DNA from: Caulobacter sp. BK020
Lineage (GTDB): Bacteria > Pseudomonadota > Alphaproteobacteria > Caulobacterales > Caulobacteraceae
Assembly (NCBI RefSeq): GCF_004342605.1
Contig: NZ_SLZL01000008.1
Span: 190,001-242,168 of the forward strand
Length of the DNA stretch: 52,168 nt
Direction: 5' to 3'
Below are positions 33,691 through 42,310 of this stretch, piece by piece (positions within the stretch are counted from its first letter, which is position 1; each line of letters opens with the position of its first letter). The notes below the pieces were generated by a model. It was not told where the DNA came from. It did no database searches and saw nothing but the letters and a program-made list of their open reading frames with translations. A program made the position numbers and the translations under genes.

Positions 33691-34155
33691 TTAGCCCCGG
33701 CCGCGATAGGGCGCCACGCCCTGGTCGGGGACCCACAGGCCCTCCGGCGCCGGGCCGGTCTGCCAGAAGACGTCGATCGGGATGCCGCCGCGCGGGTACC
33801 AGTAGCCGCCGATGCGCAGCCAGCGCGGGGCCGCGACCTCGACGATCTTGCGGCCGATCTTGACCGTGCAGTCCTCGTGGAACGAGCCGTGGTTGCGGAA
33901 GCTGGTCAGGTACAGCTTCAGCGACTTGCTCTCGATCAGCCAGTCGCCCGGCGCATAGTCGATCATCAGGTGCGCGAAGTCGGGCTGGCCGGTCACCGGG
34001 CACAGCGAGGTGAATTCGGGGGCCACGAAGCGCGCCAGGTAGGTCACGTCGCTCTGCGGGTTGGGCACGCGCTCGAGGACGGCCTGATCGGGGCTGGCGG
34101 CGGGCTCGACCACCTGGCCCAGCTGGGTCACATGAAGTTCGGTCATGGCGGTCAT
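33691..34155 (-). CDS. queF: NADPH-dependent 7-cyano-7-deazaguanine reductase QueF
   Basis: A 154-residue unimodular QueF, which reduces preQ0 to preQ1 in queuosine tRNA modification. The nucleophile is Cys52 in [15 protein letters not shown], with the catalytic Asp59, and the QueF signature [22 protein letters not shown] follows (E75). Either the ATG at 34155 or the one nine bases downstream could be used; GGGG precedes the first by about 5 nt. The gene is divergent from an SDR gene. No other queuosine genes are nearby. Confidence 0.92.
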   Translation of the reverse strand: MTAMTELHVTQLGQVVEPAASPDQAVLERVPNPQSDVTYLARFVAPEFTSLCPVTGQPDFAHLMIDYAPGDWLIESKSLKLYLTSFRNHGSFHEDCTVKIGRKIVEVAAPRWLRIGGYWYPRGGIPIDVFWQTGPAPEGLWVPDQGVAPYRGRG

Positions 34156-34235
34156 CTAGGCCCCGCGCCAGCACGAGACAAGCGCGCGCGGCGTCGCTAT
34201 CGTGACGTCAAACAACTGTTGGGACGAGGCGAGCG

Positions 34236-35039
34236 ATGAGCGGACGGGATTTCGACGGCTTCACGGTGGTGGTCACCGGGGCTTCGACAGGCCTGGGCCG
34301 GGCCATGGCGGTCGAGACCGCGCGACGCGGCGCCGGCCTGGTGGTGGTCAATTTCGCCCGCAGCACGGCGGAGGCCGAGGAGACCGCCCGCCTGGTCGAG
34401 GCTGAGGGCGCCAGGACCGTCCTGGTCCAGGGCGACGTGGCCCAGGACGCCGACTGCCGCCGGATCGCCGAGGCGGCGGCGGGAACGGGGCGGATCGACG
34501 CCCTGTTCAACAACGCGGGGATCACCAAGTTCGCCCCCGACCACGCCGACCTCGACGCGGTCGACGCCGAGGACTTCCTGCGGCTCTATGCGGTCAATGT
34601 GGTCGGCGCCTTCCAGATGGTCCGCGCGGCGCGGAGCCTGCTGGAGGCCGCGCCGCAGCCGGGCGCGGTGGTCAACACCGCCTCGATCGCGGGCGTGGTG
34701 GGCAACGGCTCGTCGGTGCCCTACGCCGCCTCCAAGGGCGCGCTGACGACCATGACCCTGTCCCTGGCCCGGGCCCTGGCCCCGCGCATCCGGGTCAACG
34801 CCGTCTGCCCGGGATTCATCGACACGCCGTGGTTCGGCAAGGCGATGGACGCCGAGCGCATCGACCGTCTGCGCGCCGGCGCGGCCGCGGCCACGCCGCT
34901 GAAGGCGGCCTCGACCGCCGAGGACATCGCCGGCGCCGCCGTGTTCCTGGCCTCGCCGGCTTCCCGCCACGTCACCGGCGAGACCCTGCTGGTGGACGCA
35001 GGCCTGCACCTGGGCGGAGCGAGTCTGGCGATGCGCTAA
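34236..35039 (+). CDS. Short-chain dehydrogenase/reductase
   Basis: A 267-residue classical SDR. Cofactor motif TGASTGLG (14-21), structural NNAG (92-95), and the catalytic set S150, Y163, K167 (YAASK) are all in place. Acidic/neutral residues after strand 2 (VVNFARS) suggest NADP preference rather than NAD, which is inference. The 3' end GETLLVDAGLHLGG is typical of the FabG-like group. Substrate unknown. Confidence 0.87.
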   Translation: MSGRDFDGFTVVVTGASTGLGRAMAVETARRGAGLVVVNFARSTAEAEETARLVEAEGARTVLVQGDVAQDADCRRIAEAAAGTGRIDALFNNAGITKFAPDHADLDAVDAEDFLRLYAVNVVGAFQMVRAARSLLEAAPQPGAVVNTASIAGVVGNGSSVPYAASKGALTTMTLSLARALAPRIRVNAVCPGFIDTPWFGKAMDAERIDRLRAGAAAATPLKAASTAEDIAGAAVFLASPASRHVTGETLLVDAGLHLGGASLAMR

Positions 35040-35070
35040 AGCCGCAGGTAAAGCTGAAACAATCGTTCCG

Positions 35071-35097
35071 TTGACACTGTGGCGCCCGACGCTACTT
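35071..35097 (+). promoter_or_regulatory. Candidate sigma-70 promoter of the porin gene
   Basis: TTGACA (35071-35076) and CTACTT (35092-35097) at 15-bp spacing. If used, the porin mRNA carries a leader of about 190 nt containing a TGCTGG/CCAGCA stem (35153-35172). Confidence 0.45.
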
Positions 35098-35292
35098 CTG
35101 AAGCAAAATCGTCACACTCCGCCCAAACTTTGCGCCGGCGGCATGCTTTCTGCTGGCGATTTGACCAGCAAGATTGCAACAAAGGCTTGGCCGACAACTA
35201 CTGCCGTCGTGCTCAACGCGCTTGCAGGCGTCGTGATCGGCGAAGGCTCCATACCCTTGCGCCGGCGAAACAGAATAAGAGGGGATAGACAC

Positions 35293-36015
35293 ATGAAGTT
35301 TCTGAAACTGGCGCTGGTCGCCGCCGCCGCCTCGGTCGCCATGGGCGGCGCCGCCATGGCTCAGGACGAAGCCGGCTTGAAGCTGTCGTACAACGTTGGC
35401 GTGGCCAGCGACTACATCTTCCGCGGCATCAGCAACACCAACACCAAGGGCCAAGTGTTCGGCGGCGTCGACGCCACCTACGGCATCGGCTATGCGGGCG
35501 TCTGGACGTCGAACGTCGACTTCGGCACCCCGAATCCCGACCAGGAAATCGACGTCTACGCCGGCGTGAAGCCGACCGTCGGCCCGGTCAATCTGGACCT
35601 GGGCGTGATCTACTACGGCTACACCAAGGACAAGAACGGCGCTCCGGGCTCGTACAGCTACACCGAAGTCAAGGCCGCGGCCTCGACCGCCGTGGGCCCG
35701 GCCACCGTCGGCGCCGCCTTCTACTACTCGCCGGAATTCCCGGGCGAGGGCGGCGAGGCCCTGTACTATGAGCTGAACGGCTCGGCCCCGATCGGCGAGA
35801 AGCTGACCCTGAGCGGCGCCGTCGGCCGTCAGGAAGTCGACGTCTCGAACTACTTCGGCGGCGCCAGCGACAGCTACGTGACCTGGAACGCCGGCGTCAC
35901 CGCCGCGATCACCGACCACGTCAGCGCCGACATTCGCTACTCGGACACCAACAAGAGCGACTACGGCTCGATCTATCACGCGACGGTCACCGCCTCGCTG
36001 AAGGTCGCTTTCTAA
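35293..36015 (+). CDS. TorF-family putative porin
   Basis: A 240-residue outer-membrane beta-barrel protein. The signal peptide ends AMA (about 23), and the mature part starts with the family pattern LKLSYNVGVASDYIFRGISNTNTKGQVFGGVDATY. Strand-turn-strand repeats run to a terminal Phe (SLKVAF), as needed for barrel assembly. The group is annotated as TorF or Gcw_chp porin; its cargo is not known. The start ATG has AGAGGGG upstream. It has its own strong terminator and a long leader, suggesting high and possibly post-transcriptionally controlled expression. Confidence 0.85.
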   Translation: MKFLKLALVAAAASVAMGGAAMAQDEAGLKLSYNVGVASDYIFRGISNTNTKGQVFGGVDATYGIGYAGVWTSNVDFGTPNPDQEIDVYAGVKPTVGPVNLDLGVIYYGYTKDKNGAPGSYSYTEVKAAASTAVGPATVGAAFYYSPEFPGEGGEALYYELNGSAPIGEKLTLSGAVGRQEVDVSNYFGGASDSYVTWNAGVTAAITDHVSADIRYSDTNKSDYGSIYHATVTASLKVAF

Positions 36016-36040
36016 GCGTCTCTTACGCAAGCCTGACGAA

Positions 36041-36074
36041 GCCGCCCCGACCCCGGTCGGGGCGGCTTTTTCTT
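36041..36074 (+). terminator. Rho-independent terminator of the porin gene
   Basis: A 12-bp stem GCCGCCCCGACC / GGTCGGGGCGGC followed by TTTTTCTTT. It lies between the porin and the convergent MFS gene. Confidence 0.92.
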
Positions 36075-36084
36075 TGTGCGCCGA

Positions 36085-37332
36085 TCAGGCCGATTTCGGT
36101 CGCGGCGGCCGCATGAACAGCGCCGCCAGGAACACCAGCGCGGTCAGGGCGGCGAACAGCTGGAAGGCCGGGGTGAACGAGCCGACCCGGTCGCGGATGG
36201 CGCCGCCGATGAACGGCCCCGCCGCCGACACCGCCCCGATCAGGCAGGTCAGGGAGAACAGCTCGACATTGTTGCGGCGGCCGAAATAGTTCAGCAGCAG
36301 CAGGCTGACGGCCAGCACCGTCAGGCCGAAGCCGATCCCCACCCCCACGGCGTAGAGCGTCAGCAGCAACGGCGTGGTCGCCCGCGACAGGGCCAGCAGT
36401 CCGACCACCAGCAGTCCCTGGGCGAACACCAGCAGCCAGCGGGGATCGACGCGGTCGCCGATCGCGCCGCCGCCCAGCCGCGCGACCACCTGCATGCCGC
36501 CCTCCAGGCTGAGCATGCCGGCCGCCACCGCCCCGGCGACGCCCAGCTGGGTCAGGTGGGCCTGGGTCAGGCTGGCGGCGCTGACGCCCGCCAGCAGGTG
36601 GCTGAAATAGGCGGCCAGCAGCACATAGAACTGCGGCGTGCGCACCGCGTCGCGGACGCTCCATTCGTGGTCGGTATGGTAGACGGGACCGGGCGTCTTG
36701 CCCGCCGCGGCCTGGGCGTCCAGCTCGCGGTCCAGGGCGGCTCCGGCCTGCTCCAGCCAGCGCGGCCCGCCCACGGCGACGGCGCAGACCAGGCCGACCA
36801 CGCCCACCGCGACCGCCTGCAGCACCCAATAGAGCCGCCAGTCGCCGTGGGTCGTCGACAGGGCGCTGACCACCATCCACGGCCCCGCCACCCCGCCCAG
36901 GGCGCCGAAGGTGAAATAGATCCCGAACGGCAGGGCCCGTTGCCTGAAGATCGCCGACAGCACGTGGGTGCCGGGGATCAGGGCGGCCATCTGAAAGCCG
37001 ATCCCGCACAGCGCCGTCCCGAAGTAATAGATCGGCAGGGCGTGGACCCGCGACAGGCCGTAAAGCCCGCCCGCCATCACCGCCACCCCGGCCAGGACCG
37101 TCCCTCTCACGCCGATCCGCCGGATCAGCAGGGCCGGCAGCCAGGACGACAGGCCGGTAAACACCCCCAGGATCGAGAACCCGAGGAAGGCGTGCTCCCA
37201 GCTCCATCCCAGCTCCGAAACGATGGCCGGGATCACCACGCCCAGCGACGAATAGGTCGCCGCCGTGATCAGGAACAGCAGCAGGCTGAACACGGCGACC
37301 AGCAGCCAGGGACGAAACGGGGTGAAGGTCAT
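36085..37332 (-). CDS. MFS transporter coupled to a TonB receptor
   Basis: A 415-residue major facilitator with about 12 helices (FTPFRPWLLVAVFSLLLFLITAATYSSLGVVIPAI at the start). Its ATG overlaps the stop of the TonB-receptor gene (TGATG), so the two are translated together. The pairing suggests that the receptor brings a ligand across the outer membrane and this protein moves it across the inner membrane. The central loop (about 195-230) is charged. Substrate unknown. Confidence 0.83.
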   Translation of the reverse strand: MTFTPFRPWLLVAVFSLLLFLITAATYSSLGVVIPAIVSELGWSWEHAFLGFSILGVFTGLSSWLPALLIRRIGVRGTVLAGVAVMAGGLYGLSRVHALPIYYFGTALCGIGFQMAALIPGTHVLSAIFRQRALPFGIYFTFGALGGVAGPWMVVSALSTTHGDWRLYWVLQAVAVGVVGLVCAVAVGGPRWLEQAGAALDRELDAQAAAGKTPGPVYHTDHEWSVRDAVRTPQFYVLLAAYFSHLLAGVSAASLTQAHLTQLGVAGAVAAGMLSLEGGMQVVARLGGGAIGDRVDPRWLLVFAQGLLVVGLLALSRATTPLLLTLYAVGVGIGFGLTVLAVSLLLLNYFGRRNNVELFSLTCLIGAVSAAGPFIGGAIRDRVGSFTPAFQLFAALTALVFLAALFMRPPRPKSA

Positions 37333-39743
37333 CAGAACGTCCGCCTCAGGGTCACGCGCCACTCCCGCCCCTTGCCGGGCAAGGCGCCGAGATTGGCATA
37401 GGTGTCGGCGTCCGGGGTGAAATAGAGCTTGTCGAACAGATTATCGATGTTGAGCTCGGCGGTGTACGGCCCGCGCGTCAGATAGGCCGAGGCGTTGACC
37501 ACGGCGTAGGCGGGATAGGTCACCGCATCCTGCACCAGCCCCGAGGTCTTGGTCACGTGGGTGACTCCGAGGGTCGCCCCGGCCTGGCCCCAGTCGTGCT
37601 GGTCGCTGGTATAGGCGCCGTAGAGGCTGACCACCGACTTGGGGATCAGGGTGTAGTCGTAGTCGCCGCCGCGCCCCGGCAGCCCGCTGAACGTCCAGAC
37701 GACATAGCTGCCGCCATAGGCCTGGGGGCCGGGCACGCCGGCCGTGTAGGCCGGGATGTATTGGAACGATTGGTCGGGCCCCTTGACGGTGGTGTGCTGG
37801 GCGTTGGCGGTGGCCGTGAAACTCAGGTGCTCGGAGGCCAGCCAGCGGACTTCCAGCTCCACGCCCTTGGCCCGCGTGCCCTGCACCACCTGGGTCAGGC
37901 CCGACAGCTGGGTGCGGTTCTGGCGATAGGCGGCCAGCGAGCCGACCAGGGTCCCGCGCAGCAGCTGAAACTTGACCCCGGCCTCGGCCAGGTCGCTGTC
38001 CGACAGCCACGAACCGTCGGCGATCAGTCCCGGCGCGATCTCGCCGGCCTGGCTGACCTCCAGGGCCGCGGCCTTGGCGTAGCTGACATAGGGCATCAGC
38101 CCGACCGGGGTCTGGTAGGTCAGGCTGGCGCTGTAGGTCCCCTTCCCCCGATCGTCGGTCTGGCGACCTGGGACGGTGAACGGCAGGGCGCCGGTGTCCT
38201 CGGCCTCGACGTCGTACCCGTCGTAGCGGCCGCCCAGGGTCAGGGTCAGGTGCTGGCCCAGCTTGACGTCGCTGGTGAAGAACAGCCCCATCTGGCGCCA
38301 CTTGCCCCGGTTGTCGTTCTCCCATTCCAGGCCCTGGACGCCGGCGGGCTCGGCGCTGAACGGGCTGTCGATGATGTCGTTGGGTTGGGCGCCGACCGAG
38401 ATGTCGCGACGGTCGATGGCGATCATGCCGCTGTTGAAGCTCTCGCGCCGGCGGCCCCGGAACTGGCGATAGCTCGCGCCCACGATCGTGCTGGCGCCGA
38501 CCGCCCCGAAATCGCGCCTGAAGGCGTAGCTGGCCCGCGCCTCCCAGACCCAGCTGTCGAACCAGGCGGGATAGCCGTACGAGACGAAGCGCTTGTTGTC
38601 CTGGTCGTCATAGAACAGTTGCAGCTTCAGCACGCTGTCGTCGCCGAACCGCTTGGCCAGGTCGAAATAGAGCGTGTTGGTCCAGGTCCTGGAAAAGTCT
38701 GCGGCGCCGACATAGACCGTGCGCGGGTCCAGTTTCGTGGTTCCCACCCCGGTGTCCAGCGTGTGGTTGGCGTCGGTGGCGGGGAAGCCGAAATACGGGA
38801 TGTAGAGCGCGCTGCCGAACGGATAGGGGCCCACCTCGCCGGGCGTGATCCGGCCGTTGCCGTCGGCGTCGACCAGCGAGGTGTCGCGGCCGGTGACATA
38901 GGTCCGGTGGTCGATCAGGTCCTGGGTCAGGCGGTTCCAGCCCGGCGTCTGGATGTCGCCGGTCGAGTGATAGACCATGCCGCCGAAGGCGGTGCTCCAG
39001 CCGTTGTCCAGATCGAAGTCGGCCGACACCTCGGCCAGCTGGCGCTTGGGATGCAGGCCGCGATAGAAGCTCTTGGAGTCATCGATCTCGCCATAGGCGT
39101 AGACGCCGCCGTCGGCCGCCCCCAGCTTGACCGGCAGGGCGACCTGGCCGGTCAGGTTCTTCTTGTCATAGGCCCCGAAGGTGGCGGTGATTTCGCCCCT
39201 GGGGTCGGTCAGGAACTGTCCCTCGTCCCGCGCCGACTTGGGGATGAAGTTCAGCAGGCCGCCGACCTTGCCCGCGCCGTAGATCGGGGCCGGCGGACCG
39301 CGCACGATCTCGATCTGGGCCGCCCCGCCGATCGGCGTCGAATAGGTGCCGCGGTTCTCGACCCGCTTGAAACCGCGAAAGTAATTCTCGGCCAGGGTGC
39401 CGCGGATGTTGAGCGCGCCTGGCACGCCGTAGAAGCTGGCGGTGTAGGTTCCAGGCGAGACGGCGGTCAGGCCGTCGATGGTCTCGATGCCGTAGCGGGT
39501 CAGGGTGGTGTCGCTGACGAAGCTGGCCGAGCGCGGCGTCTCCAGCAGCGGCTTCTCCAGGCCGAACACCGTGGTGCTGGGCTGCTTCTCCAGCAGGCCC
39601 GCCTTGTCGCGCGCCAGGACGATCACCGCGTCGACGGCGTCGGCCTGGGGCGCGTCCTGGGCCCCGTCCCGGGCGAAGGCCGGGCCCGAGGCGAAGACGC
39701 CGACGGCCATGGCGGAGGCGAGCAGGCAGGCGCGGATCGACAT
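37332..39743 (-). CDS. TonB-dependent receptor, siderophore-type
   Basis: An 803-residue receptor with a signal peptide (cleavage near AFA, 24), plug domain (LTRYGIETIDGLTAVSPGTYTASFYGVPGALNIRGTLAENYFRGFKRVENRGTYSTPIGGAAQIEIVRGPPAPIYG) and a barrel ending in a terminal Phe (LRRTF). It resembles ferric-siderophore receptors. A canonical calcium EF-hand loop, DADGNGRITPGE, occupies residues 292-303 in an extracellular loop. The ATG at 39743 has GGAG 8 nt upstream; a TTG two codons earlier is too close to it. It overlaps the MFS gene, and a candidate operator covers its promoter. Confidence 0.87.
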   Translation of the reverse strand: MSIRACLLASAMAVGVFASGPAFARDGAQDAPQADAVDAVIVLARDKAGLLEKQPSTTVFGLEKPLLETPRSASFVSDTTLTRYGIETIDGLTAVSPGTYTASFYGVPGALNIRGTLAENYFRGFKRVENRGTYSTPIGGAAQIEIVRGPPAPIYGAGKVGGLLNFIPKSARDEGQFLTDPRGEITATFGAYDKKNLTGQVALPVKLGAADGGVYAYGEIDDSKSFYRGLHPKRQLAEVSADFDLDNGWSTAFGGMVYHSTGDIQTPGWNRLTQDLIDHRTYVTGRDTSLVDADGNGRITPGEVGPYPFGSALYIPYFGFPATDANHTLDTGVGTTKLDPRTVYVGAADFSRTWTNTLYFDLAKRFGDDSVLKLQLFYDDQDNKRFVSYGYPAWFDSWVWEARASYAFRRDFGAVGASTIVGASYRQFRGRRRESFNSGMIAIDRRDISVGAQPNDIIDSPFSAEPAGVQGLEWENDNRGKWRQMGLFFTSDVKLGQHLTLTLGGRYDGYDVEAEDTGALPFTVPGRQTDDRGKGTYSASLTYQTPVGLMPYVSYAKAAALEVSQAGEIAPGLIADGSWLSDSDLAEAGVKFQLLRGTLVGSLAAYRQNRTQLSGLTQVVQGTRAKGVELEVRWLASEHLSFTATANAQHTTVKGPDQSFQYIPAYTAGVPGPQAYGGSYVVWTFSGLPGRGGDYDYTLIPKSVVSLYGAYTSDQHDWGQAGATLGVTHVTKTSGLVQDAVTYPAYAVVNASAYLTRGPYTAELNIDNLFDKLYFTPDADTYANLGALPGKGREWRVTLRRTF

Positions 39744-39821
39744 CGTCAAAGCTCCAGGTCCGCCGCAGGAAGGCGGTGAAGCTAGCCAATGCGACCTTAC
39801 GCAACGTTCGTCAAAACGTTA

Positions 39822-39845
39822 TCTGACATTTCAGAAAGAATTATA
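39822..39845 (-). promoter_or_regulatory. Promoter and possible GntR operator of the TonB-receptor operon
   Basis: A perfect -10 TATAAT (minus strand, 39845-39840) is followed by the dyad TCTGACATTTCAGA (39822-39835), which covers the likely start site. The dyad matches TGTGAAATTTCACA before the GntR gene at 11 of 14 positions. Confidence 0.55.
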
Positions 39846-39946
39846 CTGATGGCGTTATTAGATGAACCGCATCACGGATAAGGGGCACACACGCGTTTTC
39901 CGGCCTAGCCGGACCTACACAGGTGTGGAGAGCGTGCGTCCCTGCG

Positions 39947-40702
39947 CTACCCCTGAACCATCGGTCGGGCCGCCTCGGGCATGATGTTGAGCACGCGCAT
40001 CATGGCCAGCCGGGCGCCCTCGACGTCGCCGCGGGCGATCACCTCGGCCACGGCGCGGTGCTGTTCGACGTCGGCGATCAGCTCGGCCTCGGTGGCCGCG
40101 CCGAACGAGAACACCCAGTAGCGGGCGGCCTTGTGCTGCAGGGGGATCAGGATGCGGGCCAGGGCCATGTTGCCGCCGGCCCGGGCCACGGAAGCGTGGA
40201 AACGCTGGTCCATGGCCACCAGGGCCGGCAGGTCGCGGTCGCGGGCCGCCTGCTCGCCGCCGTCGAACGCCGCGCGGATGGCGTCGGCCTCGGCCTTGCT
40301 GGCGTGCCTAGCGGCCAGGCCCGCGCAATGCGGCTCGATCAGGGCACGAGCCTCGTAGCCCTGGCGCAGCTCGACCAGGTCCAGCGGGGCGACGGTGGTG
40401 CCCGAACGGGCCCGGCGGATCACCAGCCCTTCCAGGGCCAGGCGCCCCAGGGCGTCGCGCACCCCAGCCAGGCCCGCCTCATAGCGCGCCGCCAGCGACT
40501 GCTCGTCCAGCCGCGCGCCCGGCGCCAGGCGGCCCAGGATCAGGTCCAGCAGGATGCGCTCGTAGACCTTGGCCTTCTGCAGGTCCGGCGACCAGTCCTC
40601 CAGCCCCGAGGACGAACAGACGTCCAGCACCAGCATCCGCTCGCGCCCGCCCGCGGCTTGGCCAGCGGCCAGGGCGTCGTCGGGGGCCATCAATTGTCGC
40701 AA
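39947..40702 (-). CDS. GntR-family regulator (FadR/FCD subfamily)
   Basis: A 251-residue regulator. The winged helix is at about 30-95 (KVYERILLDLILGRLAPGARLDEQSLAARYEAGLAGVRDALGRLALEGLVIRR) and the FCD ligand domain at about 100-235 with metal-binding type residues (MDQRFH, EQH). The start is placed at TTG 40702, 7 nt after GGAG; the in-frame ATG at 40690 lacks a ribosome-binding site but is an alternative. A 14-bp palindrome lies 36 bp upstream. It sits between metQ and the TonB-receptor operon, so either could be controlled by it. Ligand unknown. Confidence 0.83.
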   Translation of the reverse strand: MRQLMAPDDALAAGQAAGGRERMLVLDVCSSSGLEDWSPDLQKAKVYERILLDLILGRLAPGARLDEQSLAARYEAGLAGVRDALGRLALEGLVIRRARSGTTVAPLDLVELRQGYEARALIEPHCAGLAARHASKAEADAIRAAFDGGEQAARDRDLPALVAMDQRFHASVARAGGNMALARILIPLQHKAARYWVFSFGAATEAELIADVEQHRAVAEVIARGDVEGARLAMMRVLNIMPEAARPMVQG

Positions 40703-40737
40703 GGCGGCGCTCCGGGAAAGAGGAGCCTGATATGTAA

Positions 40738-40751
40738 TGTGAAATTTCACA
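40738..40751. promoter_or_regulatory. Palindromic operator before the GntR gene
   Basis: TGTGAAATTTCACA, a perfect 14-bp palindrome, of a size suited to a FadR-type GntR dimer. A related dyad overlaps the TonB-receptor promoter. Confidence 0.6.
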
Positions 40752-40771
40752 GAGCGCCAGCGGGTGCTGAC

Positions 40772-40837
40772 GGGGACACACACGCATTCCGGGGCTTTGC
40801 CTCGCGACCAGCGGCCTTTGGACGCGTGTGTGTCCCC
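40772..40837. repeat. Inverted repeat, 14-bp arms
   Basis: GGGGACACACACGC (40772-40785) and its complement (40824-40837), about 38 bp apart, between metQ and the GntR gene. A partial relative (GGGGCACACACGCG) occurs near 39892, on the other side of the GntR gene, so this may be a dispersed element. Confidence 0.6.
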
Positions 40838-40852
40838 AGCCGCAACGCGCCC

Positions 40853-41656
40853 CTAGAACGCAGGCACCACCGCGCCGTGGTACTTCTGCTCCATGAACGC
40901 CTTGACCTCGGGAGAGGTCAGGGCCTTGGCCAGTTTCTGGACGCGCGGGTCGTCCTTGTTGTCCGGCCGGCCGACCAGGTAGTTCACATAGGGGCTGTTC
41001 TTGTCCTCGATCAGCAGGGCGTCCTTGGACGGGTCCAGCTTGGCGTCGAGGGCGTAGTTGGTGTTGATCACCGCCAGGTCCACCTGGTCCAGCACGCGCG
41101 GCAGGGTCGCGCCCTCCAGCTCCTTGAACTTCAGGTTCCTGGGGTTGGCGGTGATGTCCTTCAGGGTCGACAGCGCCTTCTTGGGGTCGCCCAGGGTGAT
41201 CACCCCGTTGCGGGCCAGCAGCAGCAGGGCCCGGCCCTCGTTGCTGCCCTCGTTGGGGATGGCCACCACGGCGCCGTCGGGAAGCTCGCCGATCGCCTTG
41301 ACCTTGCGCGAATAGGCGCCCAGCGGCTCGATGTGCACACCGATCACCGGGATCAGGGTCGTGCCCTTGTCGGCGTTGAAGGTCTCCAGGTACGGCAGGG
41401 TCTGGAAATAGTTCACGTCCAGGCGCTTTTCCGCCACCTGGATGTTGGGCTGGACGTAGTCGTTGAAGACCTTGACGTCGATCTTCAGCCCTTCGGCCGC
41501 CAGCTTGGGCTTGATGAACTCCAGCACCTCGGCGTGGGGCACGGCGGTGGCGGCCACGGTCAGGGTGTCGCCGGCGCCGCTGGCGGCGGGCTTCTTGCCG
41601 CAGGCGGCCAGCGAGAGGACGGCGAGGCTGACGAGAAGGGCGCGGCGGGCGACCAT
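40853..41656 (-). CDS. metQ: Methionine-binding lipoprotein MetQ
   Basis: A 267-residue NlpA/MetQ substrate-binding lipoprotein. The lipobox SLAAC places the acylated Cys at residue 19. Family segments include FNDYVQPNIQVAEKRLDVNYFQTLPYL, VAIPNEGSNEGRALLLL and the C-terminal SPYVNYLVGRPDNKDDPRVQKLAKALTSPEVKAFM. It captures methionine in the periplasm and delivers it to MetI/MetN. Unusually it is separated from metNI by a small gene and a REP element. Nothing resembling a SAM riboswitch is seen upstream. Confidence 0.9.
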   Translation of the reverse strand: MVARRALLVSLAVLSLAACGKKPAASGAGDTLTVAATAVPHAEVLEFIKPKLAAEGLKIDVKVFNDYVQPNIQVAEKRLDVNYFQTLPYLETFNADKGTTLIPVIGVHIEPLGAYSRKVKAIGELPDGAVVAIPNEGSNEGRALLLLARNGVITLGDPKKALSTLKDITANPRNLKFKELEGATLPRVLDQVDLAVINTNYALDAKLDPSKDALLIEDKNSPYVNYLVGRPDNKDDPRVQKLAKALTSPEVKAFMEQKYHGAVVPAF

Positions 41657-41799
41657 GAACGGCTCCGTTAAGACGACTATGCGGGTAGGGTATTGCCCGC
41701 TTCCCGGCGGATCGGGAAATCAGTTTTCCTGAACCGACGCGCAGAGTCTTGGCTATTTCGCGTGCTTGAGGGGCGGGCTCGGACGCCCGTTCCGGATGA

Positions 41800-42168
41800 C
41801 TACTCTTCGTCGTTCGCCGGCTCTTCCGGTCCCGCGATCGTCCAGCTGGACAGGAAGTCGGGGTTCTCGACGGTCTCGCCGTCGGTCAGCGGATAGAGCC
41901 CCGGCTCGGCGCGGCGGATGTTGGAGGTCTGGGGCGGCAGGGTGGTGGTGTCGCCGTCCTGCGGGCCCAGCAGGTCGAGCAGGATCCCCTCCTCCGCATC
42001 GGCGGTGATCACCACGCCGTAGAAGGCCTCGCGCCCCTCGAGTTCGCCCTCGGCGTCCAGGAAGGTCAGGTTGACCAGCATGGTCTTGCCGACCAGACCC
42101 TGAGCGAAACTCTCGTCCCAGTGTTCGGGCGGCGGGGCGGAGAGGATGGGGGTGTCGTTGTCGGTCAT
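41800..42168 (-). CDS. Conserved acidic hypothetical protein, 122 residues
   Basis: A soluble, strongly acidic protein with a folded-looking middle (GKTMLVNLTFLDAEGELEGREAFYGVVITADAEEGILLDLLG) and a tail containing LPPQTSNIRRAEPGLYPLTDGETVENPDFLSSW. I do not recognise a named domain. It lies between metI and metQ on the same strand but is flanked by about 140 bp on each side, so co-transcription with the methionine genes is uncertain. Confidence 0.7.
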   Translation of the reverse strand: MTDNDTPILSAPPPEHWDESFAQGLVGKTMLVNLTFLDAEGELEGREAFYGVVITADAEEGILLDLLGPQDGDTTTLPPQTSNIRRAEPGLYPLTDGETVENPDFLSSWTIAGPEEPANDEE

Positions 42169-42203
42169 GGGGGCTTCCTAGCCCAGATCGGCCGAAACCG
42201 TGA

Positions 42204-42288
42204 GCCCCCTCCGGCCCTTCGGGCTACCTCCCCAGAGGGGGAGGATCTACGCTCTGCAAGCTGCTCCTCCTCTGGGGGAGCTGTCGGC
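42204..42288. repeat. REP-like repeat, family 1, copy B
   Basis: Same facing double hairpin as at 3950-4048 (CCCTTCGGG stem, CCTCCCCAGAGGGGGAGGATCT, then CTCCTCTGGGGGAGCTGTCGGC). It lies just past the metI stop. Confidence 0.75.
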
Positions 42289-42310
42289 GAAGCCGGCTGA
42301 GAGGGCCGCG

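Noticed and set aside
41657..41799. SAM riboswitch upstream of metQ
   Set aside because: Only short GC hairpins are visible; no SAM-I or SAM-II core could be recognised. The same holds upstream of metN.
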